Source of the DNA: a virus
Strand: one strand, 5' to 3'
IMG/VR virus record: IMGVR_UViG_3300015209_000004
Location: 1-28,269 of that record
DNA length: 28,269 nucleotides
The notes below the pieces were generated by a model. That model worked only from the letters and a program-made list of their open reading frames with translations. It was not told where the DNA came from and did no database searches. Shown here piece by piece: positions 1-7,134 of this stretch. Position 1 is the first letter of the stretch; the number at the start of each line of letters is the position of its first letter. Both the position numbers and the translations under genes were made by a program.

Positions 1-2
1 CC

Positions 3-284
3 GAACCGGAAGCCGCCGCGTACGTCGACCTCGCCGACGGGTTGCGGTCCCCGAACCTGGACGGTGGGGGTCGAAGCATCGGCGCGCACGCCGACCCGAC
101 CCTCCAGGTCGCTTTGGCGAACGTCGCTTCCCCCGGCCGGCACACCCCTGTGGACCTGCTCGCCGAAGCCGCAGACCACCGCCGCCATGCGGTCCGAAGC
201 CTCAGGGCCGCCCTGAGCGCCCCGAACACCTGTTCGGCCCCCGTGGTACCCGAAACGGGGTTGCGGGCGGGAGGCGCAACGTGA
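3..284 (+). CDS. Hypothetical protein, 5' partial
   Basis: The reading frame is open to the left edge of the window, so the true start lies outside it and the visible part is a C-terminal fragment of about 93 residues. It is Ala/Pro/Arg-rich and contains no motif I recognise. Its stop overlaps the GTG of the next gene as GTGA, the translational-coupling layout used throughout this region, which supports it being a real gene. A TTG at 42 could serve as a start, but the frame continues upstream without a stop, so a longer protein is more likely. Confidence 0.5.
   Translation, partial: EPEAAAYVDLADGLRSPNLDGGGRSIGAHADPTLQVALANVASPGRHTPVDLLAEAADHRRHAVRSLRAALSAPNTCSAPVVPETGLRAGGAT
118..136 (+). 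repeat. Dispersed 19-bp motif, copy 1
   Basis: CGAACGTCGCTTCCCCCGG recurs at 2257-2275 with 18 of 19 bases identical. A looser version (ACGGACGCTTCCCCCCGAC) lies near 2133-2151. The two good copies are read in different codon phases, so protein conservation does not explain the match. The function is unknown. Confidence 0.4.
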
Positions 285-643
285 CGGAGGTCTGCGAGTG
301 CGGGAAACCGACCGACGACCACACGATCCGAGAGCTACGGGTCTGCCACCCCGCAGAGCGACTGAACCTGCCCTACGAGGAATGTGACATGAGCGGCAAC
401 CTCGCAGACCAGGGTCAGCTAGCTGGAGGACTCGTCGTCCGGGGTCTGGTCGTAGACCTGCCCGAATCGTTCGGCGGAACACTCTGCCTGCCCGCCCTCG
501 GCTTCACGTTCTTCGGCCCGGACGGGCTGACCGAGGTCGCCAAAACGCTCCTTGTCCTCGACGACAACCGCATGAGAAACCTCCGCAACATCGTCGGGTC
601 TGCCATCGACGGGGCCCTCAAGCACGCCAGGAGACGCAGATGA
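281..643 (+). CDS. Hypothetical protein with N-terminal Cys cluster
   Basis: A 120-residue protein starting at a GTG that overlaps the upstream stop (GTGA). The first 40 residues carry Cys-x-Cys, a His and two further cysteines (CECGKPTDDH, RVCHP, EEC), compatible with a small metal site. The rest is a mixed hydrophobic/acidic region ending in a basic LKHARRRR tail. I do not recognise a family. It is followed by an ATGA overlap with the next gene, so it sits inside one translationally coupled run of small phage genes. Confidence 0.6.
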   Translation: MTEVCECGKPTDDHTIRELRVCHPAERLNLPYEECDMSGNLADQGQLAGGLVVRGLVVDLPESFGGTLCLPALGFTFFGPDGLTEVAKTLLVLDDNRMRNLRNIVGSAIDGALKHARRRR

Positions 644-948
644 CTCTGACCGATGACCCTAACGACCCTCGCCTAACCCACGGCGTCGACAGCACACCCG
701 GACCTCAAGCCGACGTCTACCTCGTCCCACCTGCCGAGGAGGCCCCACGGTTCGTTCGACCGGTGCGCAGGACCTACGTCCACCAGAAGTGCGGGGCGGA
801 GACGAGGATGGGTCTGAGGCTTGCTGAGGCTTACGCCCGCGACCCGCGTTTCTACGGTGCCACGTACTGCGTCAACTGTCGGATGCACCGACCGGTCGGG
901 GCCGAAGGCGAGTTCGTTTGGAACGACGGCTCGAAGGTTGGAACGTGA
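640..948 (+). CDS. Small zinc-knuckle-like phage protein
   Basis: 102 residues. The C-terminal half has KCGAETRMG, then ARDPRFYGATYCVNCRMHRPVG, then GEFVWNDGS. This spacing of Cys, CxxC and His, followed by a G-E-F-x-W motif, is a pattern I associate with a small uncharacterised protein found in many actinobacteriophages. That recognition is from memory, not a search. The N-terminus is Asp/Pro-rich and looks disordered. It begins in an ATGA overlap with the upstream gene. A structural zinc site is inferred from the cysteines; function is unknown. Confidence 0.65.
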   Translation: MTLTDDPNDPRLTHGVDSTPGPQADVYLVPPAEEAPRFVRPVRRTYVHQKCGAETRMGLRLAEAYARDPRFYGATYCVNCRMHRPVGAEGEFVWNDGSKVGT

Positions 949-953
949 CCACG

Positions 954-968
954 AAACCGAAGGAGAAC
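954..968 (+). promoter_or_regulatory. Repeated ribosome-binding cassette, copy 1
   Basis: The 15 bases AAACCGAAGGAGAAC, with Shine-Dalgarno core AAGGAG, precede the ATG at 971. An identical 15-mer lies the same distance from the ATG at 1249. It decides the start of the 971 gene over longer in-frame options. Confidence 0.65.
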
Positions 969-970
969 AC

Positions 971-1252
971 ATGACGACGACGCCCCACCACTGCCACGTG
1001 CCGCTCTCAGTGAAGGTGCGAGGCCAGCACTGGCTGGCACTACTCAGGCGGCTAGCTCCGCTAGCCCGATTCCGGGCGCTGCGCCCCGTCGTCCTGCTCG
1101 CAATCCAAGCGGTAGCACCCCGAGTATGGGCCGACGTCTACGTCGACGGCTCGCGCGCTCGGGTCGGCAAGGTGAGAGTCAGCGTGACGCAGGACGACGA
1201 TGGCGGGCTGGTTATCGGGACCGCACCACCCAAACCGAAGGAGAACCCATGA
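971..1252 (+). CDS. Hypothetical protein
   Basis: 93 residues. The start was chosen at the ATG behind the AAGGAG cassette; the frame is open to 821 but that extension overlaps the preceding gene. The middle is a basic, Leu/Arg-rich helix (ALLRRLAPLARFRALRPVVL) followed by a short strand-rich part (ADVYVDGSRARVGKVRVSV) and a Pro/Lys tail. The Lys/Pro tail is itself encoded by the second copy of the ribosome-binding cassette, so the regulatory repeat and the C-terminus of this protein are the same DNA. No family recognised. Confidence 0.55.
   Translation: MTTTPHHCHVPLSVKVRGQHWLALLRRLAPLARFRALRPVVLLAIQAVAPRVWADVYVDGSRARVGKVRVSVTQDDDGGLVIGTAPPKPKENP
1232..1246 (+). promoter_or_regulatory. Repeated ribosome-binding cassette, copy 2
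   Basis: Identical to 954-968 (AAACCGAAGGAGAAC) and placed the same distance before the ATG at 1249. It lies inside the 3' end of the upstream coding sequence. Confidence 0.6.
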
Positions 1253-1380
1253 ACTGCTGGCTGCTCGTCTACACGTCACGGCCGTCGAGCCGCGAGTACC
1301 CCAAATCCCGCCGCATCCCACGGCCCAGGCCGACCCCGGTGCGTGGCATGCCCGCCGGCACCTTCCCGATCCGGCCATGA
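1249..1380 (+). CDS. Small hypothetical protein, 43 residues
   Basis: A short basic, Pro/Arg-rich protein beginning MNCWLLVYTSRPS. The evidence that it is translated is its context: a strong repeated Shine-Dalgarno cassette, ATGA overlap with the gene before it, and overlap of its own stop with the ATG of the gene after it. The sequence resembles no family known to me. It may be a coupling leader rather than a functional protein. Confidence 0.45.
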   Translation: MNCWLLVYTSRPSSREYPKSRRIPRPRPTPVRGMPAGTFPIRP

Positions 1381-1640
1381 TGACCAACGAAGGCGAAGCG
1401 TGGGTGGAACGCCACCAGCGAGCGTGGATCGCCTCCGCCGCTTCCCGCTATGACGTCCAGACGGCGCTGATCGCCGAACTGGAAGCCTGCTCGTTCGACG
1501 ACGAGGAAGGCGACAACCGTGACGACCTGCTCCGCTACGAAGGTGCCGCCACGGAGCGTGCCAAAATCGTCGTCTGGCTGATCGCCACCGGCTACCCCGG
1601 CCAGGCTGGCGCCATCGCCGAAGGATCGCACCACCAGTGA
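1377..1640 (+). CDS. Hypothetical acidic protein
   Basis: 87 residues from the ATG at 1377, which overlaps the previous stop (ATGA); a second ATG directly follows at 1380. The protein looks mostly helical: an Arg/Trp-containing N-terminal helix, an acidic linker (SFDDEEGDNRDD) and a C-terminal helix (ERAKIVVWLIATGY). Its stop overlaps the next GTG. No recognisable domain. Confidence 0.55.
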   Translation: MMTNEGEAWVERHQRAWIASAASRYDVQTALIAELEACSFDDEEGDNRDDLLRYEGAATERAKIVVWLIATGYPGQAGAIAEGSHHQ

Positions 1641-2020
1641 CCACCACCCGTGAACACCTGGGCGACGCACTCACACACCTCGCCGAAGCCCTGTCCCTCA
1701 CCCACCGCGTCCTCCCCCCCTCCACGACGATCAGCCGCCTGCAACCCCAAGGCGACCGGGGCTGCCTCGCCCACCGACGGGCAGGCACATTCGCCCCAAC
1801 AGACCGCAGACACCGTGGCCTGTGCCGCTGGTGCTACGACTACCAGCGTGCCCACGGGCAGATGCCCACCGTCGACATCCTCGGGTTGCACGACGCCGGC
1901 TACCCGATCCCGGCCAAGGCAAAACCGAAACCGGTCAGGCCCAGACCGGACCGCAGACCGTCACGGCGACGCCGGTTGGAAGCACGCCTGGCCGACGTCG
2001 CACACAGGCTGGCCTCATGA
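1637..2020 (+). CDS. Hypothetical basic protein with CRWC motif
   Basis: 127 residues, GTG start in a GTGA overlap. The N-terminal part (about 1-35) is predicted helical. The middle has GLCRWCYDYQRAHGQMP, a CxxC followed by a helix and a turn, which may be a minimal metal- or nucleic-acid-binding element. The C-terminal 35 residues are strongly basic (KPKPVRPRPDRRPSRRRR), consistent with nucleic acid binding. This is inference from composition; I recognise no named family. It is the last gene before a non-coding gap. Confidence 0.55.
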   Translation: MTTTREHLGDALTHLAEALSLTHRVLPPSTTISRLQPQGDRGCLAHRRAGTFAPTDRRHRGLCRWCYDYQRAHGQMPTVDILGLHDAGYPIPAKAKPKPVRPRPDRRPSRRRRLEARLADVAHRLAS

Positions 2021-2061
2021 GCCCGAACTACATGGGTGTCATGCGCTGTGACCTGCGGGAT

Positions 2062-2134
2062 GTTACGCTCACGCTAGGTGGGTGGCAGTGTCGGCGGACA
2101 CAAACCATGAGCGGCGCATGGTTCGGGCCGTAAC
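2062..2134 (+). ncRNA. Possible structured RNA or cos-like dyad cluster
   Basis: The 143-bp gap before the HNH gene can fold into a four-way junction. An outer stem GTTACG/CGTAAC (2062-2067 with 2129-2134) encloses three hairpins: CTCAC/GTGGG (2068-2082, one G-U pair), GTGTC/GACAC (2088-2101, four-base loop) and AACCATG/CATGGTT (2103-2123, seven-base loop). It does not align to a tRNA: there is no T-arm or CCA. Being next to HNH and terminase genes it could instead be dyad DNA for packaging. A 38-codon ORF also runs through it. Chance folding of GC-rich sequence cannot be excluded. Confidence 0.35.
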
Positions 2135-2163
2135 GGACGCTTCCCCCCGACAGACCGCACCCG

Positions 2164-2472
2164 ATGCCTGCCTCTAGCCCCTGCCCTGTCCCCGGATGTC
2201 CAGCGTTGAAGCCGTGCCCGACCCACAAGCCGAAGCCGTGGAGCGGCTCAACACGCCGAACGACGCTTCCCCCGGACTGGTCCCAGCGGCGCCGAACCAT
2301 CCTCCGTCGTGATGGCGGACGGTGCACTAAGTGCGGGGCGCCGGCCACCGACGTTGACCACGTTGTCCGTGGAAACAATCATGACGAATCCAACCTCACG
2401 AGCCTCTGTCGTCTTTGTCACGGGGTAAAGTCTGCTTATGAAGGCAACCAAGCCAGACACCACAACCGGTAG
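2164..2472 (+). CDS. HNH endonuclease next to terminase
   Basis: 102 residues. It has an N-terminal knuckle (C7, C12, C18, H21), then C54-x2-C57, the D65-H66 catalytic pair in TDVDHVVRG, N77 in DESNL, and C82-x2-C85-H86 with K89. This is the HNH fold with structural zinc cysteines. HNH proteins beside TerS and TerL are established partners of the packaging motor; in HK97-like phages the HNH protein supports cos cleavage. The position immediately before the terminase genes suggests the same job here, and cos-type genome ends. It starts after the gap with no overlap to a neighbour. Confidence 0.9.
   Translation: MPASSPCPVPGCPALKPCPTHKPKPWSGSTRRTTLPPDWSQRRRTILRRDGGRCTKCGAPATDVDHVVRGNNHDESNLTSLCRLCHGVKSAYEGNQARHHNR
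2257..2275 (+). repeat. Dispersed 19-bp motif, copy 2
   Basis: CGAACGACGCTTCCCCCGG, differing from 118-136 at one base, lies within the HNH gene. It could be a protein-binding site or a relic of duplication. Confidence 0.4.
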
Positions 2473-2475
2473 AAC

Positions 2476-2611
2476 GTGCAAGGTGTCTTCCGTCGCCTCT
2501 ACGAGCAGGGGATGAGTCAGCCACAGGTCGCCGCCGGGCTCGGATGCAACAGCGCAACCGTATCCCGCATCCCTCCAAGCGCTCGGCGTACTCGCACATG
2601 GACGCCTGTGA
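2476..2611 (+). pseudogene. Small helix-turn-helix protein, apparently frameshifted
   Basis: From the GTG at 2476 the frame reads RLYEQGMSQPQVAAGLGCNSATVSR, a convincing helix-turn-helix. The continuing frame (to 2688) then turns into Arg/Pro-rich shadow-like sequence, whereas the +1 frame from about 2571 reads SLQALGVLAHGRL and stops at 2611, the expected end of the recognition helix plus wing. One extra base near 2568-2572 would explain this. It is either a recent mutation, an assembly error, or the unshifted 70-residue protein is real. A full protein would be about 45 residues, a DNA-binding regulator or terminase accessory. Confidence 0.45.
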
Positions 2612-2730
2612 ACAGAGCGAAGACTCGGCCCCCCGCACGTTGGCCCGGTAGGGGGGAGGCCCCCGCCATCGGGGAGCGAGGACCGTGAGGGGGGGCTGAT
2701 TTTGAGCCGTACGGAACCTGGGAGGTCCTG
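2612..2730 (+). other. Leader of terminase small subunit gene, with G/C hairpin
   Basis: If the helix-turn-helix gene ends at 2611 this stretch is non-coding. It holds a five-pair hairpin GGGGG-AGG-CCCCC at 2652-2664, a weak GGCT/AGCC stem around an AT-rich loop at 2694-2708, and the GGGAGG ribosome-binding site near 2719. No T-run follows the hairpin, so it is not a classical terminator. I see no clear promoter. Confidence 0.3.
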
Positions 2731-3177
2731 ATGCCGCCGCTGCCGAAGGACGCCTCAACCCGGGTTCGTCGGAACAAGACCACGGCCACTGCACGGGGGC
2801 CCCGGACCCTCCATGCCGTCCCCGCTAGCGCCTCTTCCGCCTTCCATCGGCTACCGGAGGTACGTCTGTGGAGGGCGCAGACGGTGGCATGGTGGGCGGA
2901 TCTTTGGGCCTCGCCGATGGCGCCGGAGTATGACACGAGCGACGTTCACGGCCTCGTGCTCCTGGCTGTCCTGGTCGACGACTTCTGGCGTGATGGGTCG
3001 CGCGAGCTGGCTGCGGAGATTCGCCTGCAACGGCAGTGCTACGGCCTGACGCCGATCGACCGCAGGCGGCTCCAGTGGGAGATCGACCGGGGCGAGGAGG
3101 CGGAGGAGAAGCGCCAGACCCGTCGGACGGCGCCGGCCAAGGCCCGGAAGGACCCCCGCTCCTCGCTCGGCGCTTGA
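2731..3177 (+). CDS. terS: Terminase small subunit
   Basis: 148 residues, ATG behind GGGAGG. The middle reads WWADLWASPMAPEYDTSDVHG, then LAVLVDDFW, then AAEIRLQRQCYGLTPIDRR and RLQWEI. These are the hallmarks I know from actinophage small terminases: W-x-SPMAxEY, DVHGL, EIRLQ and GLTPxDRRRLQW. The family binds the packaging site and delivers DNA to the large subunit. The N-terminus is basic and probably contacts DNA; the C-terminus is charged and disordered. It overlaps the large subunit by TGATG. Confidence 0.9.
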   Translation: MPPLPKDASTRVRRNKTTATARGPRTLHAVPASASSAFHRLPEVRLWRAQTVAWWADLWASPMAPEYDTSDVHGLVLLAVLVDDFWRDGSRELAAEIRLQRQCYGLTPIDRRRLQWEIDRGEEAEEKRQTRRTAPAKARKDPRSSLGA

Positions 3178-4820
3178 TGGCGACGCTGGTCGTTCCACCG
3201 CTCGACGAGTCACCTTGGCCGACGCTTGGTCCGCAGGTGTGCGATTTCGTGGAGGAGTACGGGCGCTATGGTCCGGGCGATCTGGAGGGCAAGCCGTACG
3301 AACTCACGGACGACTTCCGGGCGCAATTGTACCGGATGTACGAGGTACACCCGAAGGGCCACCGCCTCGCCGGGCGCCGACGGTTCAAGAGGGTCTGCTT
3401 GGAGGAACGGAAGGGCACGGCGAAGACAGAGCGGGCGATGCTGATCGCCCTCGCCGAGTCGCACCCTGACGCCCCGGTCCGCTGCGACGGGTGGCGGCGT
3501 GTCGGTTCTAGGTGGGACCCGGTGGGCCGCGGGATGCGATCGCCGTACATCCCGCTGGTGTCGTACACGGTCGAGCAGACCGAGGACCTCGGCTTCTCCG
3601 TGCTCCGGTCGATCATCGAGCACTCGGACCTCGTCGACGACTACGACCTGAGCCTCGAGCGCATCCTGGTCCTCGATGAGCGTCGCCGGGCGGCTGGGAA
3701 GATCGTCGCCCTCGCGGGCTCCCCGGGTGCCCGTGACGGTGCGAAGACCACGTGGCAGCACTTCGACGAGCCGCACCGCATGACGCTCCCACGAGCTGTG
3801 AAGGCGCACTCCACGATGCTGGAGAACACCTACAAGCGGGTGATGGCGGACGCCTGGACGCTGGAGACGACGACGCCCGGTGAGCCCGGCGAAGGTTCGG
3901 TGGCGGAGAACACCAGGGAGTATGCCGAACTGGTCCACGAGGGAAAGGTGGACGACCCCCGGCTGTTCTTCTTCTCCAGGTCGGCGCCGGCCGAGATGCC
4001 GATGGAGACGCCCGAGCAGGTGATGGAGGCTCTCGTCGAGGCTTCACCGAAGGGCGATTCGTGGTCGGCCGACCTTGACGCGCTCGTGGCCCGGTGGTTC
4101 GAGCCGAAGGTGGACCGCCAGTTCTACCGCCGGGTCTGGTTGGCGCAGTGGGTGCAGGGCGGCTCCCAGGCGTTCGACATGTCGGCGTGGGCCGAGGCTG
4201 CCCGCCCGGGCGGCACGCTAGAGAAGGGCGAGTTGGTGGTGGGTGGGTTCGATGGTGCGGTCCGGCGGGACACCACCGCGCTGGTGCTCACCTCGGTGAT
4301 CACGGGTTTGCAGGTGGTCGCCGGTTCGTGGCGCCGCCCGGATCATGCCGCGGCCGATTGGGAGGTGCCCCGGCGGGAAGTCACAGCCACGCTGCTGGCG
4401 GCGGCGGAAGAGTACGACCTGTGGCGGCTCTACTGCGACCCGTTCAAGTGGGGTCCGTGGATCGACGAGTGGGCCGGGAACCTCGGGGAGAGCAAGGTCC
4501 AGACGAAGGACACGACGAAGGTGTTGCAGATCGCCTACGCCTGCCGTAACTACGCCTCGGCGATCAAGGGCCAGGAGTTGGGCCACGCCGATGACGCGGT
4601 GCTGACCGACCATGTTGGCAACGCCCGCCGGGTGCCGGTGCCGGTGTGGGACGAGGACCAGCAGCAGCTCTGGCGGATCTCCAAGGACCGCCCGGACAGC
4701 GACAAGAAGATCGATGCAGCGATGGCGGCGATCCTGTCGTGGGAGGCCCGTGGTGATGCGGTCGCGGCCGGCGCCAAGAAGTCGGAGGCCGAGTACGCCA
4801 TCCCGATCCGGGTCCGCTGA
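3177..4820 (+). CDS. terL: Terminase large subunit
   Basis: 547 residues from the ATG at 3177, overlapping the small subunit stop; the frame is open further upstream but that lies inside terS. The ATPase half has a Walker-A-like loop EERKGTAKTE (about 76-85, with K83-T84 as the phosphate-binding pair) and a Walker B WQHFDEPHRM (D197, E198). The RNase H-fold nuclease half has acidic residues in GGFDGA (D359), LYCDPFKW (D421) and KIDAAMAAIL (D513). It powers DNA translocation into the prohead and cuts the concatemer at the portal. The length is normal. The Walker A lacks the usual second glycine, as in some phage terminases. Confidence 0.95.
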   Translation: MATLVVPPLDESPWPTLGPQVCDFVEEYGRYGPGDLEGKPYELTDDFRAQLYRMYEVHPKGHRLAGRRRFKRVCLEERKGTAKTERAMLIALAESHPDAPVRCDGWRRVGSRWDPVGRGMRSPYIPLVSYTVEQTEDLGFSVLRSIIEHSDLVDDYDLSLERILVLDERRRAAGKIVALAGSPGARDGAKTTWQHFDEPHRMTLPRAVKAHSTMLENTYKRVMADAWTLETTTPGEPGEGSVAENTREYAELVHEGKVDDPRLFFFSRSAPAEMPMETPEQVMEALVEASPKGDSWSADLDALVARWFEPKVDRQFYRRVWLAQWVQGGSQAFDMSAWAEAARPGGTLEKGELVVGGFDGAVRRDTTALVLTSVITGLQVVAGSWRRPDHAAADWEVPRREVTATLLAAAEEYDLWRLYCDPFKWGPWIDEWAGNLGESKVQTKDTTKVLQIAYACRNYASAIKGQELGHADDAVLTDHVGNARRVPVPVWDEDQQQLWRISKDRPDSDKKIDAAMAAILSWEARGDAVAAGAKKSEAEYAIPIRVR

Positions 4821-4845
4821 GCACTGATGCCCGAGGAGGCGCCGG

Positions 4846-6312
4846 ATGATCGACACCGACGCCCCGATGTCCCCCGGGTGGTGGCTCCAGAAACTGGCCA
4901 AGGCGCTCGACGCCAAGCAGCCCCGCCTCCGTGACCTCCGGAACCGATTCGAGGGCGACGCCCCGCTACCGCCCGGGCCGGACGGTGAGGCACGACGGGC
5001 GTACGAGCCGTACTGGCGGAAGGCCCGGACCAACTTCGCCGAGCTGATCGTCGAAGCGCTCCGCCAGCGGCTGAAGGTGACGGGGTTCCGCACGGCGGCC
5101 GGTGGGGACGAGAACGGCGACGAGGCGGCGCGGCGGATTAGCGAGGAGACCGGGTTCGACGTCCTCCAAGCCGACGTCCACGAGTACGTCTTCTCGATGG
5201 GCGAGGGGTACACGATCACCGGGTTGGACACCTCGACGGGACGGCCGGTTACGACGGCTGAGGACCCACGTCAGGTCATCACGATCCACGACCCGGTGTT
5301 CGAGCGGATCGTCCGCGCCGGGTTGAAGATGTTCCACGACGACGACATGGACCGGGACTACGCCTACCTGTACCTCCCCGGCCTTCGCGCCCCAGGCTTG
5401 GCCGGACCCATCCCGGCTCGGGTGTTCGTCGCATACTTCGACCGCAAGCAGCTCCGCTCGGTCGGACCGAGGTTCGCACCTCGTACGTGGTCGTGGGACG
5501 ACACGAGGGGCGGCGCCGACGGTGAGGCGCTGATCGGTGCCGCCGGGAACGTCCTGGTCCGCCCCCCGATCGTGCGGTTCCGCAACCGTCACGGCGTCGC
5601 GGAGTTCGAGCATCACACAGACGTGCTCGACCGCCTCGACCACGGAACGCTTCAGCGCATGGTCATCGCCACGATGCAGGCGTTCCGTCAGCGCGCGATC
5701 AAGGGCGCCCCGATCACGGACCCGGCAACAGGGCTCAAGATCAACTACGACGACCTCCTCGCCGCCGACCCCGGCTCGGTCTGGCTCCTCCCGGGCGTGG
5801 TCGAGATGTGGGAATCCGGTCAGGTCGACCTGACCGGCGTCCTGACCGCCAGCAAGGATGACCTCCGGGTCCTCGCAGCTGTCACGCAGACGCCGCTGGC
5901 GGCGTTCATGCCGTCGGAGGGAGCGCAGACCGCGGAGGGAGCGACGTTCCAGCGGGAGGGGCTCGTTTTCAAGGCCGGCGACCGGATGGTCAGGCTCACC
6001 GAGGGTTGGAAGGACAAGATGGCCCTCGAGTTCGAGGTGCTCGGCGACCTCGAGCGGGCCGACCGTTCGCAGGTCGAGGTTCTGTGGCAGTCGCCGGAGC
6101 GCAGGTCGCTGGCCGAGATGGCGGATGCCTGGTCGAAGACGGGTGACCTGCCCTTCGCCTCCCGGGCCGAACTGGTGCTCGGCTCGACACCATTGCAGCT
6201 TGCCCGCATGGAGTCCCAGCGGGCCGCTGACGCCCTGATGATGGCGGCGCTCCTGCCGGCGCCGGCACCGCTGGGCCTTCCCGCCGGACCCGCGCCCACC
6301 ACCGGCGCCTGA
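4846..6312 (+). CDS. Portal protein (SPP1 gp6-like)
   Basis: 488 residues behind GAGGAGG. Portal-like features: N-terminal helix, RRAYEPYWRKARTNFAELIVEAL, a middle region with repeated VFERIVRAG / FVAYFDRKQ strands, a clip/stem segment RMVIATMQAFRQRAIKG, and the conserved AAVTQTPLAAFMPSEGAQTAEGA loop followed by a long helix (about 350-420). The C-terminus is Ala/Pro-rich. It forms the dodecameric ring at the head vertex through which DNA passes. Its position after terL and TGATG overlap with the MuF-like gene are canonical. Confidence 0.93.
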   Translation: MIDTDAPMSPGWWLQKLAKALDAKQPRLRDLRNRFEGDAPLPPGPDGEARRAYEPYWRKARTNFAELIVEALRQRLKVTGFRTAAGGDENGDEAARRISEETGFDVLQADVHEYVFSMGEGYTITGLDTSTGRPVTTAEDPRQVITIHDPVFERIVRAGLKMFHDDDMDRDYAYLYLPGLRAPGLAGPIPARVFVAYFDRKQLRSVGPRFAPRTWSWDDTRGGADGEALIGAAGNVLVRPPIVRFRNRHGVAEFEHHTDVLDRLDHGTLQRMVIATMQAFRQRAIKGAPITDPATGLKINYDDLLAADPGSVWLLPGVVEMWESGQVDLTGVLTASKDDLRVLAAVTQTPLAAFMPSEGAQTAEGATFQREGLVFKAGDRMVRLTEGWKDKMALEFEVLGDLERADRSQVEVLWQSPERRSLAEMADAWSKTGDLPFASRAELVLGSTPLQLARMESQRAADALMMAALLPAPAPLGLPAGPAPTTGA

Positions 6313-7034
6313 TGCCGACCGCTGAGGACCTCGGCCGCCACGCCGTCGCCTACAAGACGATCACGGCGCTGATCCGCCAACGTGTCCTCGACTACTTCGC
6401 CGCCACCTGGGGCGGCCTTGGCGCCTACCGGGACGCCGACATCGACCGGTGGGTCGCAACGATCCTCCCCGTGGTCAACGCCGGCCTCGCGCAGACCGCC
6501 TCCCTCACCGACGCCTACCTAGCCTCCGTCATCGCCTCCAAAACCGGCGAGGCTGCCACTCCGGCCGGCGTACGACCCGCTGACGTGACCACCGACGCCC
6601 TCCGAGGCGTTCCCGGCGCCGAGGTCTACGGCCGGGCCGGTGTGACCGTGTGGACCGCCCTAGCCGCCGGTGTCCCGTTCGCCGCCGCCGTGCAGCGAGG
6701 GTTGGACCGGGCGCAGCAGATCGCCGCCACCGACATGCAACTCGCCGCCACGCACACCACGGCATCTGTCCTCGGCGGTGACAGCCGGGTGGCCGGCTAC
6801 GTCCGGGTCGTCAGCGGCGGCGCCTGCGAGTTGTGTGCGGCCGCAGACGGGACGTTCTCCCGCTCCGACGACCTACTCGCCGTCCACGTAGGCTGTTCTT
6901 GCTCCTGCGAACCAGTACTCCGCGACGAGGAGCGCCCGAAGGCCGAGCCTGACACTGACGTCGTCGAGGTCCACGAGCACGGGGAAATCGGGCCGGTGCT
7001 GACCACACCCGGACAGGCGTTCACTGAACCCTGA
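6312..7034 (+). CDS. MuF-like minor head protein
   Basis: 240 residues. The N-terminal two thirds is helical (AVAYKTITALIRQRVLDYF and later DRAQQIAATDMQLAATH). The C-terminal part has C172-x2-C175 in GACELCAAADG, then H192, C195, C197 and C199 in AVHVGCSCSCEPV. This CxxC plus H-x-x-C-x-C arrangement is typical of the MuF domain in actinophage head proteins next to portal. Such proteins are internal minor capsid proteins, sometimes annotated as capsid maturation protease. I see no protease catalytic residues. The acidic tail (EVHEHGEIG) is probably flexible. Confidence 0.85.
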   Translation: MPTAEDLGRHAVAYKTITALIRQRVLDYFAATWGGLGAYRDADIDRWVATILPVVNAGLAQTASLTDAYLASVIASKTGEAATPAGVRPADVTTDALRGVPGAEVYGRAGVTVWTALAAGVPFAAAVQRGLDRAQQIAATDMQLAATHTTASVLGGDSRVAGYVRVVSGGACELCAAADGTFSRSDDLLAVHVGCSCSCEPVLRDEERPKAEPDTDVVEVHEHGEIGPVLTTPGQAFTEP

Positions 7035-7067
7035 GCGGGGCAGGTTGCCCAGGCCCGCCAACAACCA

Positions 7068-7113
7068 CGCCCTCCGGGGCGGATAAGCGCCCACGGCCAG
7101 CGCCCAATGGCCG
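7068..7113 (+). promoter_or_regulatory. Two hairpins in the scaffold gene leader
   Basis: The 100-bp gap between the MuF-like and scaffold genes contains CGCCC-TCCG-GGGCG (7068-7081) and CGGCCA/TGGCCG with an eight-base loop (7094-7113). GGAGG for the GTG at 7135 follows. Without a T-run these are not clear terminators. They could be an mRNA processing or translational control element that sets scaffold and capsid levels. Confidence 0.4.
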
Positions 7114-7134
7114 GCTACTCCCCACGGAGGACCA

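Noticed and set aside
2017-2133. 38-codon ORF starting in an ATGA overlap
   Set aside because: Sequence has no protein-like features and it runs through the hairpin cluster; possible but not supported enough to list as a gene.
2062-2134. A second tRNA, from cloverleaf-like size and stems
   Set aside because: No T-arm consensus, no CCA, and the stem lengths and spacing do not fit tRNA.
3036-3176. Upstream extension of the large terminase
   Set aside because: It lies inside terS, and the ATG at 3177 overlaps the terS stop in the usual coupling arrangement.
4218-5231. 337-codon minus-strand frame across terL and portal
   Set aside because: Overlaps two certain genes; composition typical of antisense GC-rich frames.
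6312-7034. Capsid maturation protease call for the MuF-like protein
   Set aside because: No serine or other protease motif can be seen; only the MuF cysteine/histidine pattern is supported.
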